Source: Bilabrum cf. latius (taxonomy: Eukaryota > Bigyra: Bicosoecida > Bigyra > Bicosoecida). From it: DNA of 64,000 bases. The DNA lies in the NCBI GenBank assembly GCA_965178125.1, contig OZ237738.1:310001-374000 (forward strand). Direction: 5' to 3'. How positions within the stretch are numbered: position 1 is the first letter of the stretch; every line of letters starts with the position of its first letter. Below, one piece after another: positions 1 through 11,900 of this stretch. The notes under the pieces were generated by a model, which saw only the letters and a list, made by a program, of their open reading frames with translations, was not told the DNA's origin and did no database searches. The position numbers and the translations under genes were made by a program.

Positions 1-3000
1 GTTCACCAGTGGTGCTGAGGTGAGGCAGGTGCTTCGGGTGCGAGGGCAAAGCGGGCTGGACTTCGAGAGCCTGCCTGACTATGACACGACACTGTCAACT
101 GCGGACCCGCGCTGGCCCACTGAGCCTGTGTCTAGAGCACACAAGATCACCTTGAATGTGGAGGACGCCTCGGGGTCTGGCACTTTCGTGGTGGACCTAC
201 CTCTGAGAGATGCCAACGAGGAACCCACTGTGACCGCTAGCCTGAACATCGTGGCCGAGGATGCCCCTGTTGGCACCGTGGTTGGCACTGTTGTTGTGGT
301 GGATCCCGATGCTGGGGACAGCTACGAGGTCCAGGCTACTGTTGCGAACTACGATCAGCTGTTCTCATTCAACGCAGAGACGCAGGAGATTGTGCTGGAG
401 GGTGAGCTGGACTACGAGCGTGAGCAGTTCTACAGCCTGTCTGTGACTGCCACTGACTCAGGCGGTCTGGTTGGGCAAACGACTGTGAGCATGGGTGTGA
501 CGAACGTTAATGACATCACCATCGATGACGTGCAGGGCGAGTTGCCGCTGAGCACGGACGGATCCTCTGCGATCGAGGTGGTCGGCACTAACCTGGGATA
601 CTTCAACACATCCAAGAACCCCGACATCAAGGTGTCCTTCGGCCCGCTCGGTGACATCGAGCGCTTCCAAGCGCGTGACTGCGTTGTTACCACGATCAAC
701 ACCAGGATCCGCTGCGCCTCCACAGATGAGGGTTTCGGGGCCAATTTGCGAGTGCGGGTCCAAGTGGGCGAGCACGTAAGAATCTCAGAGGCAGATATCA
801 CTGTGAGCTTCGCGCCCCCCGTCCTGAACTCAACCGTGATGACCGCGGACCTGCCAGGCAGTGGGGGAGGTACCTTCACCATCCGCGGTACTGGCTTCGG
901 GCCGTTGGGTGCTGTCGGTCTCAACAACGCGCGCTCTGCCTTGCAGGTGGTGTATGCCCCTAGCTGGGACACGAGTGGGTACACGTACACTGGCCGGGGC
1001 TGCGCGGTGACTGTGGCCCACACTGAAGCAGAGTGCACCACGGGCGAGGGCTTCGGCGCCTCAAACTGGGTGATCCTTCAAGTGGCGGATGCAAGTGTGG
1101 AGGAGAGCCGCCGAAGCACCGATTCGCAGACGCTCCGGTCAACGACACTGGATGACGCCATCAGGTTTGCTGCCCCTGTGGTGACCGACCTGCAGACCCC
1201 GTCCCAGACCGGGGGCCAACTGAGCACGGCAGGCCGCCAGCTCATCTCGATCTAGGGTAGGAACCTCGGCCGCTTCAAGGCATTCGGAGATGAGACGGCC
1301 CAGTCCCAGCAGCCTGGTCTCTTCCCTGCAGCTGGGTCTGGGGACTGTCCTCGCGGGTGGTCTGCATGCTCTCATGTGTACTCGCAGGGTGTGGCCAGCG
1401 CGCTTGGCTCCACTGCGGGCATGTATCCGACCGAGTCTGACTCCATGGTGCCGCGGGTGTCAGCCGCAACCCCGCCGGGGAGTAGCTCCGATGGTGCGGT
1501 GGGCTAGCCGATGCACCCTGGCATCATCTCGGTGACCTATGGGTATTTGCCGAACGGGACCACCCTCGCCGAGGCTGAGTCCATGATCTCGCAGTACAAC
1601 ACCGACCGACGGTCTAGCGTGGACTCTGCCACTGCAGCAAAGATGACCGATATCTTGCCCCCCAGCCTCAGTGCCCCGCTCTCTCGATTTAGGCCCACCT
1701 GCCTTGTCCTGGTTGCCCACACCATGCTGCAGTGCGAGACTGTGCCCGGCTATGGTGCAGGCGTAGTGTTTGTCGTGCGTGTGGGAGGCTTGATTTCATT
1801 GGTGCAGGAGGAGTCGCCGTTCACCAGCTACATAACACCGAGCGTGTCTGGTGTCACTGGTGACGGGGCATTCAACGCTTCGACTCGCGGGTCGCAACTG
1901 GTGCTGATCTCAGGTGCACAGTTAGGGTCGCGCGACCTGCAGCCCGTGACCAGGGTCCGTTACGGTCCCTACGACCCGTCGAACTCGCCCGCCATGAGTC
2001 GCACGGAAGGTCTCAGCCTTGAATTCATCGCCGTGGATTGTGAGGTGGGCACGGACCAGCAGCAGATCCGATGCCTGACTGCACCTGGTGCAGGCCGCGG
2101 CCACTGGTGGCAGGTGCGAGTTGGCAACCAGTGGAGCCCCGTATTCGATGCAGCGTCTTCGTATGCCGCGCCGAGCATCATCGGGTTTGAGGGCGATGGT
2201 GCCCGCGATGCTTCCACGCGCGGTGGACAGGTCGTCACGGTGATGGGCGCCAACCTGGGTCCCACCACTGCTGACATCGACCGCGTATTCTACAAGGCCG
2301 TGAGCACTGTCGGCCCCGATGTGCCCCAGGGCAACGATACTGATGGTGATGAGGGCGACGAAACTCCCATCGAAGACCTCACTCCCGCTGAGAGACTGGC
2401 CGTGGTGGAGTTCGAGGCGGTCGGGTGCCAGATGACCAAGGCCCACGAGGAGCTCAGGTGTGTGACCGCCCCCGGTGTCGGTCGTACCCTCGAGTGGACC
2501 GTGATCGTGCGTGAGCAGAAGAACGAAGATCCTGTGACCAGCTATCATCCCCCGACAGTGCGGGCAGCCACGTCCTCTGCCGGAGACCAACAGCAAGCCG
2601 GTATGGGCTGGCTGCGTGCCGAGTCGTATGCCGCAGAGGTCCGCGCGCTGGACTTGCTGTACAAGGGGTGTGGGGCGTCAACTGGGCGCGTGGTCAACGG
2701 ATCCTCTGTATCTGGCTCTGACGACAGCGTGGTTGCAGGCGGCTCGAACCAGCCTGCATCCGTGCTTCGCGCCCAGCTGATGAGCTCGGACGGTGGACAG
2801 AGCGTGGTGATCGATGGCCAGCACTTCGGTCCTGCCACCACCCCTGGTCCTTTCCTCGAGGCCGTGTACTACGGGGCGAGTGGGTCTGAGTACGCTGCCG
2901 CTGATTGCACCCTGGTGGACCACAACCAGATCACGTGCTAGACGGTGCCGGGCATCTCGCCCATGTCAGCCGATGGCGGTGCCAACTGGCGGGTGTCCAT

Positions 3001-6000
3001 CGCTGGACGCATTTCATCGCCGTCGTTGCTCACTGCCGCATACGCACCCCCTGCGTTGCGCAGCGTGCATCCCAGGCTGCTGCCCACTCGTGGTGGGCAA
3101 GTGGTGACGATCGTCTCGACCGATCTGGCGCTAATGGACTCGGACTCTGACGTGACATTCGCATTCTCCCTTCCGTCTGGGGCTGCTGTGGAGGTGCAGC
3201 CCCTTGCGCCTGCGGCTCTGGCTGCTTACCCGACTGTGAGTGCTCCCACTTCGCAGCAGCTGGCTAACTGGGGATACCCTGGATATGGGGAGCCCGTGGC
3301 TGCCGGTGCTGGTCTTCGATATCCTCTGATCAACGAAGATGTGGCACGTCAGGCGCTGGTGGCCCAGCTCAACAGCGCTGGGTCCACCCTGTCTTGCGAC
3401 GCGGGTGCCATCGGGGCTGTGGCTACCTCGCTGCACGTGCTGTTTGCGATCTCACCAGAAGGTGCCGGTGCCAATGTTCCAGTGTCGGCTCAGGTGGTAT
3501 CTACCGCTGGATCTGGTCGTGGTGCTGCCGCTCTCGGGGTGCAGTCTCTGTCGGCCCCTGCCAGCTTCGAGGCACCCGCTATCCGAGCGCTCAATCCCCG
3601 GCCTGATTCGGAGCTTCCTGGCTTCACACGGCTCGACATTGTGGGTAGCAACTTCTGCAGTGCGCAGCGGACTGTTGACAACCCGACCGGGTGCGGTCGG
3701 CTGTATGTGTCCAGCAATGTTGGCATCGCTGAGTCTGACTTTGGCCCCGAGCACGAGGTCACGGCGATCGTGTGGGGTCATGACGCTGTGGTGGCCCGCA
3801 CGCCGCACACACAGGGCGCCATCATGATCGTCGCTGGCGGGCAGTCCTCGGGTAAGGTTACGTTCACCGAGATTGCGCCAGTGTTCGGCCGCAACGGCCA
3901 GCAGTCGTTCGAGGGCCAGGAGTTTAGCCCGGCTGGTGGCGATGAGATCACGGTGGAGGCGTGCAACTTGAGGGATGGAGAAACCACCGTGCTTGTGGGT
4001 GACACGGAGGCTACCTGCGGCAGCGTGTCGGTCATCTTCACTCCTACCAACAGCAACAACTCCGCGTGCGCCGAGCCCACCCACGCCATCACGTGTACCA
4101 CGCCGCCTGGTGTCGGTGCCGAGGTGCCGGTGGTGATCAAGGTCGGTGACCTCACCTCTGAGAGCATCATTACCCCGGATGCGGGCAACTCGTCCAGGCG
4201 TTTGTCAGCAGAGACGGGTGCATCCATTGCCTACGGCAGGCAGCTCTCTACCCATCGCGGCCGTCGGCTTGCCATTTCGTGCGCAGACAGCGGCGCCCCG
4301 TGCCTCACGTATGCGGCCCCGATCGTGCAGGAAGTGCAGTTCGCTCCAGAGGATGCCAGCAACCCGGGCACATATCTCGACTACGAGCGTGTGGATCGCG
4401 TGGTCGGCGGCACGGACATGGAGCTCGTTATGCCGACGAGGCCTGGCATGGTCCGCATCGTGGGCATGAACTTCGGGCCAAGGGGTACCGTCGAGTTGGA
4501 GCCGCCGACGTCTGGCCCTTCGTTTGCTGCTGCCGTGTTCCCTCCCAATGTGGACACGCCCACCTGGTCCAACGCGATGGTGGCCTTCCGCAAGCATGGT
4601 GGCGAAGGCAGGGGCTTCCGGTTCAGGCTGTTCCAGGGCCAGCCCAACACTGGTGATGATGTGTACGGTGTGCAAGAGCCCAGCTCTCCTGGTCGAATCG
4701 ACTTCCACCACAACGCTCCCACCATAGGCGTGGCCTCGCCTGCCCGCGTCCCTACCACGGGCGGCTCCATCGTGCTGGCAGGCGACCACTTCGGTCGCTT
4801 CCAACCTGGTACCGCCGTGCCTACCGTGACCATCTCCTGGCCTGGGGCAGCATCCGCGCAGACTTGCTCGGTCACTGCACCGCTCCTGACTGAAGACGCT
4901 CACAGTGTCATCCGCTGCGACGTACCCGAGGGCCAGGGATCCGACGTTGTGGTGACTGTGACTGTTGGTGGTGTTGCGACCTCGTCCGCGCCAGGCTCCG
5001 CATTCCGGTACAACTTCCCCTTCCCTCGCGTGCTGTCACCCCCCACTGCCTCCACAGAGGGCGGTGAGAAGATCGTGATGCACGGTGACGACTTTGGCAT
5101 CTCGGGTGCCACTGTGGTGTTCCAGCGGCGGCAGGCGCCTGGTGCTCCGTTGGAACAGCTGCTGGTGCCCACGATGAACGTGTCAGCCCACAACCATTCA
5201 ACCATCGTGTTCGATGTTCCAGAGGGGCAGGGCCTGGGCTGGAGCGTGGGTGTCCGCGTGGGAGAGCAGTTCTCGTTGGACGACCCAGTGCAGCAGAGCA
5301 GCCCGCTACTGTTCGACTACGCCCCTCCTCGTGTTTTCTCGGTGCGGCCTGGCACCGGTCGCACGATCGGTGGGTACGACCTCATCATCGAGGGATCCAG
5401 TTTCGGTGTCTCCGGGGCCCGCGCCCTCATTGGCGGGCGCTCCTGCGAGCTGCTGCCGCTGGGCGGGTCCCAGGCTGCAGCCGATGCCATCGCAAGCTCC
5501 GGTGGGGGTGGGTTGCCGCCAGCTGCGATTCCAGCACACTCACACACTCGTCTGGTGTGCTCAGCCCCGGCTGGCATGTTCCCGAACCAATCCGTGGTGG
5601 TGATTGCCGCTGATGGCAGGTCCAGCCCTGCCGAGACAGTGTTCTTCCACTACGACCCGCCGGTCACGACTGGCGTATTCCCGAACCCGCCCGACGCCGA
5701 GGGCGAGGAGATCTCGCTGTTGGGCATCAACTTTGGCGTGACCGAGACGCCCGTCAGCATCAACGTGGGCGGGCTTGAGTGCGAAGACGCCGAGTGGCAG
5801 GCCGATGACGAGCTGACCTGCTCACTGCCAAGGCACCGCGCGGGCCACAAGAATCTGACCGTGACTGTGGCAGGCTAGACGAGTCACTTCGAAGAGCGCG
5901 ACTACCGCATCCGGCTGCAGCTCATGTGCGCCAAGGACTACTACGGACAGGACGGAGAGTACTGCCTGCAGTGCCCCGATGGTGCCGAGTGCCCCGGTCG

Positions 6001-8624
6001 CCTGGACGAGCCCTACGCCATCGAGGGCTGGTTCCGACTGACCCACTAGAACGGCTTCTTCGCGCCCGACGAGGCCAACCCTGAGAATGAAGTGTGGACT
6101 TGGCAGCCGAGCGCCCGCTGCCACCCCGAGCGCCGCTTCACGCGCACCAACTGCTCAGAGTTCGTGGCTTGCCAGCCCGCCGAGGCTTGCCTGGGCAACA
6201 ACGTGTGTGCTGATGGATACGAGGGTGTGCGCTGCGCCTCTTGCGCAGAGGGCACGCACTACCGCATCAACGGCTTCTGCGAGGAGTGCCCGGACAACCC
6301 ATGGCTGCTGTTCCTTGCCCTGATCGCTGCCGCATGCGTGGCTGGTGGCGCTGCGTACGTGCTCAACTCCAAGAACGTGAACCTGGCATTCATCAGCGTG
6401 AGCTAGCGCTTTGATCTCCTCGTCGTATCGTCCTTGCTTCTTGTATATTTAGCATACTTCCCTTTCAATTCTGTCCTTGTGCCGCTACCATCTCGCAGAT
6501 CGGAATCGACTACTTCTAGGTGCTTGCGATCTTCGCCTCTGCTCGCATCGCCTGGCCCGAGCTGATCCGGCAGATGTTCCAGATCATGTCCGCCTTCAAC
6601 CTCAACATCGAGCTTACGGCTCCGGAGTGCGTGGTGCCGTCGCTCGCGTACCAGGGCAAGTGGTTCGCGTTCATGGTTCTGCCGCTGCTGGTGGCTGTCT
6701 TCTTCGGTATCCTTCACGTTATCAAGCTCGTGTACAAGCGCTGCGTGCTTGGCCACACGACCAATTTGAACGGCCACCTTCCTCAGCTGATCTCCGTGCT
6801 CCTGGTGTTCGGATACGTGGCTTGTGAGTCCTCTCCCTTGTTGCATCCTATCTCGTGATTGGCCCATTTCGGCTAGAAGCCTGCTAGTACTTGCATCTCA
6901 TGCTATCCTTTGAATTTTTTTGTTCGCCCCCGCCACAAATCACAGACCTGATGCTGTCTCGCTTCACTCTGGACGTGTTCAACTGCCAGCGCATCGTGGG
7001 CGAGGATGGCAGCAACCCTGACACGGCCAGGTACATGGGCGGCCAGACTGACATCGAGTGCTACGAGGCCGGTGGCACGCACCTGACACTGCTGCCTTTC
7101 GCCATCATCGCATTGATCGTGTACATTATCGCGTTCCCAGTGTTCATCGGGTACTTGCTTTGGAGCAACAAGAAAATGGTCAAGCGCGACCAGCTGTCCC
7201 GTGCTCGCGACGAGCCCGAGACCAGGGAGCGTCTTGGCAACGATGGGTACGAGTTCCGCAAGAAGTTCTCGCGCATGTACCAGTTCTTCAAGCCTGGCAA
7301 GTGGTACTGGATACTGGTGCTTTTCGCCCGCAAGTTCGCACTGGCGCTGACCAGCCTCATGTTCGCTACTGTCCCGTCCTACCAGCTGGCCATGAGTCTG
7401 CTCGTGCTGTTCATCGGGTACACGCTGCAGACCAAGCACGAGCCCTACATGTCGCCCAGCGACCACAAGCTGGTGCTGGAGGAGCATGCCATGAAGGCCC
7501 GGTATTCTGACATGCACGCCAAGATCGAGGCCCAGCATCGCGACCAGATGCGTCGCAACCGTGTCCGTTCGGCACCGGCGGGCGGCAACGGCTGGTCCGC
7601 TGCAGAGGCTCAGAAGCAGGCTAGTCACATGATCTCGTCTGCCAGTCTGTACTTCCTGTCGTACAACGGACTTGAGAGCACGCTGCTGTTCTGCGCTGTG
7701 CTCCTGTGCCTGTCTGGCCTCATGTTCGAGAGCGACCGTTTCGCCTCATCGGGTCAGAACACCGTGGAGCGTGACACCCTCACGTACCTTGCGCTGCTGA
7801 TCATCTTCAGCTCGATCGTCTACTGGCTTTCGGTGGTATTTATCGAGATCTTCATCGTCTTCCAGCCCGAAGCAGCCGCAAACTGCTTCGGCGAGACGGA
7901 GGAGCAGAAGAAGCGCCGGGAGGAGAAGACCATGGCTGGTGTGAAGCAGGGCAAGACCGCTCGCAAAGCAGGCATCACCAAGGATGGGGACTTCCAGATG
8001 GGCGCGGGTACTGCTGCAGGATTCGCACCCGAGTCAGGCAGAGACGGCGACGCTGATGCCCAGACCCAGTTCCACAACAACCCGCTCGTTGCCAAGATGA
8101 GCATGCGCAGCATGAACGTTGATGACCTTGATCCCAGCACCACCCGAAGCGTTGGAGGGCTAACCCTGACTGATATCGTGCGTGGTGACAAGCCGCCTGC
8201 TCCTGAGCAATGGGCCAGTGTGCAAAGCCTTGTGCAGGGCATGCTGGACGATTACGACGCTTTGAGGGCAGACCGCTTGGAATCTGCCCACAAAGAGGAG
8301 CAGGCGAAGGTAATGAGTGAGCGCCACGCAGCGGGGGCCAAGGCGGCCAGGCGTAAGTCTGGCATTGCCTTTGCGCCTAAGCGCGCCGACAGTGGCACGG
8401 ATGACGTTGTACATGGTGGTGCAGGTGGGGGCTCCTCGAAGGTCAAGAACCCAATGGCTGCCAGCCGGTCAGGTGCGGGCTCCAGCACCACTTCCGCCAA
8501 GTTCGGCAGGGCCCAGGGCCTCCGGGGACTGCGAAAGGACCAGAAGTCCTCGATGGCTGCCAGAAGGGCAGCGGCTAAGGGTGGGGCCGCTGAGTCTGCT
8601 TCGTCCGGGGATGCTGGAAAGTGA
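1..8624 (+). CDS. Giant cadherin/IPT-TIG multi-TM surface receptor, copy A (5' end outside window)
   Basis: The exons are 2-6397, 6499-6823 and 6946-8624, giving 2,799 visible residues and ending at TGA 8622-8624. Introns are 6398-6498 (GTGAGC...CGCAG) and 6824-6945. TAG at 1253, 1505, 2939, 5876, 6047 and 6517 stays in frame and is read as Gln. The visible N-terminus holds a cadherin-type repeat (about residues 80-165: DPDAG, LDYE, VTATDSGG). Many IPT/TIG immunoglobulin-like repeats follow, marked by recurring IxGxNFG and ITCxxPPG signatures. Next come a Cys-rich stretch (near 5930-6290), about eight to nine hydrophobic segments (6300-7860), and a charged cytoplasmic tail. A role as plasma-membrane adhesion molecule or sensor is inferred from domain order; no ligand can be named. 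It is convergent with the next gene and nearly identical to the receptor at 57996-64000. Its TAG density is the lowest among the large genes. Confidence 0.88.
2620..8624 (+). repeat. Left arm of a large inverted duplication
   Basis: This arm is the reverse complement of 57996-64000, with a constant coordinate sum of 66620. ORF ends, both introns and the stop codons all obey that sum. Up to about 8096 the arms look roughly 99% identical, introns included. From there to the stop they are homologous but clearly diverged. The arm continues leftwards for an unknown distance, because the right arm is cut by the window end. Confidence 0.92.
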
Positions 8625-8979
8625 ACAGGACGTGTTCTTCAGCAGCTTTGAAGGATGCGTGGAACCTCATGGATGAATTCCTGCCTGAATTTGATTGTGA
8701 TTCCTGGCTCGGGTTCGTGAAATGCGTGTTCTGCTTCGTGACCAGCGGATTGATTCCGATCGCAGCATGTGTGGCGTGTTTGGCCCTTGGCTTCAAGCCG
8801 ATGGCCTAGCTCGCAAATCACTACTGCATCGGTACTTGTCATTCTGCGTCCGATTCTAGCTCACAAAGCTTGCTGGACATTGACTAGTGATTGCTAATTT
8901 TCAACCGTTTTGCTAATTTGCGTTGTTACTCTACTTTGCTCTGAACAACCACTATTCGAGACGCAGCCCACCTCAAAAA
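8625..8979. other. Convergent 3' intergenic region
   Basis: This gap lies between the stop of receptor copy A and the stop of the minus-strand giant gene. A small open frame at 8669-8890 (+), 73 codons if TAG is Gln, encodes a hydrophobic segment (FVKCVFCFVTSGLIPIAACV). It has no recognisable family, no own promoter space and no counterpart at receptor copy B, so it is not called a gene. Nothing else is recognised here. Confidence 0.5.
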
Positions 8980-11900
8980 TCACTGTTGCACATCTAGCAA
9001 CAGTGGACTCCCAGTGACATCTGCAGCCCTTGGATACAGGCTTGGTGCACTCAGCACCTAGAATTCTTCACAGGACCCTTGCCGACCCCCAGTGCACCTC
9101 CTTGCCTCTACTCGTAGCATAGAAGCAGCGCATGGCCGGTCAGCGGTAATCGGCCCTGCTTCATTGGCGCTATCTCGACCCCAAAGTAGTGCGATTTCAT
9201 ATGCCTATCCTCCAATCAGGCGCACCCCTCCTGCTGCTGGGCTGACCGGCGAGGAATCATGAACTGCGGGAGCCGCAGCCTTAACGCTACTTGGCCATGT
9301 CATATTGTGACTAGCGGTCGATTGAGCGCTGTCAGCCACTGGTGCTAGTGGATACCCAATCAGCAACTTGGCAGCATGGCCCGCTGGTGCGACAGCCCTG
9401 AACTCCCAGTCACCCCCTTCGCTGTACCCTGGACGGAACCAACCTGACCACCTTGCCGAGCCCACATCAGGTCCTATCATCGCAATCCCTGCCGCGCTGG
9501 TTCCGCATGCGTCAGGTAGACTCTATTGCCCAGCTGCCCAGGCCTCGAGGGCGGGATTCTATACGTCGCCCCCTCCGACGAATCGCCGTGGAAGCACGGC
9601 CCACTCCATGGAATGAGCAAGCGGTGCAGCAGAGGTGTCCGGAGTAGCTTCTATGAATGGAAAAGAGATATCCTCCGGGGCCGCTCTTGCAACTCCAGCA
9701 AGGCCATGGCCGCCCGCAGCACGTAACACATCTCCAGAGAGCAGCAAGACTCGGACCACGTACCTTCCGTCTCTTGGTGGGGCGATCCGAACGTCATAAG
9801 TACCCTACGAGGAGGGCTGACCGCCGCCTCTCGGCGACACAATCCCGGCACCAGTCCAACCGCCATACCTGCCTGCGCCCCCGACCCGCACTGCGATCAC
9901 GTCATCCCACGGGAGGGGATAGGTGGGAAGAGCCTCGCCAGCGTAAGGCAGTATGTTCTCATCAACAGGCCTTGCAAGCGCACGGCGATTTCCAAATGAG
10001 TCTCCGGCAACGGCGACAAAGTGCACTGCGCTTGGCTGTGCACCCGCTTCGCCATTTCCAGCCGCACCAGCCAACACAGAGTCAGCTCGGGCATCTGCAC
10101 CTAGCGAAGGTGGAATGATGCTTAGTGGATCCGATCCATTTAAGCGGATCGCAGACCAACCAACACTTGCACTGGCGACGAGATCAGATGCTTCAGTCCC
10201 GCTCCGCCTGCCCTGACCGTCAAGGGCTAGCCTAGCCGCTCGCAATGCCTCGCGCACGTCCACTGTGGGAGTGCTGTTGAATCCACCGAGCGCTGTCCCT
10301 GCCGGGTGCGCCAGAGATGGCAGCACCAGCATACGATAAGCGCCGGTTGACGGGGTGACTCCCCCCACCGAGACATCAACTTCATACTCACCTGCCACGG
10401 TAACATTGGCGCTCGCCAGATACCGCCCGGCGATACCGTCGGACCCGCCGACCAATCCAGCAGAGCTTGCAGCATCAATGACTTGCTGCACCGACAGCAC
10501 AGAGGGCTGTACCTCAATATCCTCACGAGCAAGCAAGACATTATTGGTCGCGGTTCCGCCTAATTCAATTCCGGGCGCGGCACTGAAAGTATCCAGGGTT
10601 GACGGCGTCGGTGCGCCCGAGCTCGGAGTAGTCCCTGGGATGAGAGAAAGGCGGGCAGAGGCACCACCAGAGGCAGCCTGCGTGAGATTGTTCCCGCCTG
10701 CATCTACTCCCTAGATCGCAAAGACAGTGCCTCGCCCAGCGACAGCGAGGGAGAGGCCTTGCCCCCACGCAAGCGACCTGCCAGCTGCTCTACCCGTGGC
10801 AACATTCAGCTTGAAAGGACTGCCTGGCACGCGCACTCGCTGGCGCACATTCTCGACCGTCACAGGCGGAGCCAGGACGTCTGGAATTTCGTAAGCTACG
10901 AGAACTTCAAGCCAGAATTGACCCGCAGTGTGTGGCGTATAGCTGACGGTCCACACCGCCCCGGCACTGCCACCAGACCTCCGCGCAGTAGCAACCTGTC
11001 TCCCAGCAACGGCATTAACTGAGCCTGGTTCGATGCGATTTCCGGCAGCGTCGAAAGCAGGCTCAAGTAGCACGGTAAGCACAGTCGCATCGGTCCAAGA
11101 CGACCCGTTGTCTTGTCGGGTCCAGCTGCCAGCTCCGTTGCGAAGCGGGTTTCCGAACCTGTCTCGCACCTCGACTTCGAACGAAGTCGGCACGTCTACC
11201 GTGGCAGAGTGCAGCGCTTCTCCTCGCGCCTGCGAGGAGGGTCCGTCAGGATACGCTGGAGCTGTCTCCAGCTCGAACCCGGACACCCCCGCTGCCCCGG
11301 CGCACGAAGGAGTTGGGCGACTCAGCCACTCGAAAGGCACTGGGTGGAGCGCACTCTCCACGGCATCGTCCGCCGACTCGCTTATTCCGCGGGGGGTGAC
11401 TGCAGCCTCAAGTAGGGACGTGTTTGCCTCTGCCAATCGCAGCCTGATCCAGTCAAATGCAGCCACTGACTTCATACTGCGCCGTGCTACAGAAGATGTG
11501 TATGTCACGGCGATTGGCAGGTATGGAGCATGGTCGGGTTGCTGGCGAACAGAAGCACGGGGCGACTGCTACGTAGGACCGGTTTCATTGCCTGCAAGAT
11601 GAAGCATCACTACGCTGCCATCATTCTGAACAGGAGCTGGGTACGTTGTGCTCTACAACGAGGATCCCGTGATCGCAGGCAAGCGGCGGCCCGGCTCGAC
11701 CCATCCCGCTACTCTGCTAAGAGAAAGTGCACCTCCGATAGCAACAGTGACTTCCGCGCCACTAGCCGCCTAAACCTCCACAATGAAGCCATCTGACGCA
11801 GGTGGCATCCTCAACCAGCCGTCCCACCGCACAGTTGTCGAGCCACGGTCCGCGAACGCATTCCATCCGCTTTCTCCGTCCGCGATGGACTTAAAGAGTC

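Noticed and set aside
8669-8890. Small membrane-protein gene downstream of receptor copy A
   Set aside because: It is only 73 codons even with TAG as sense, has no family or intron support, and is absent behind copy B. It is more likely 3' UTR.
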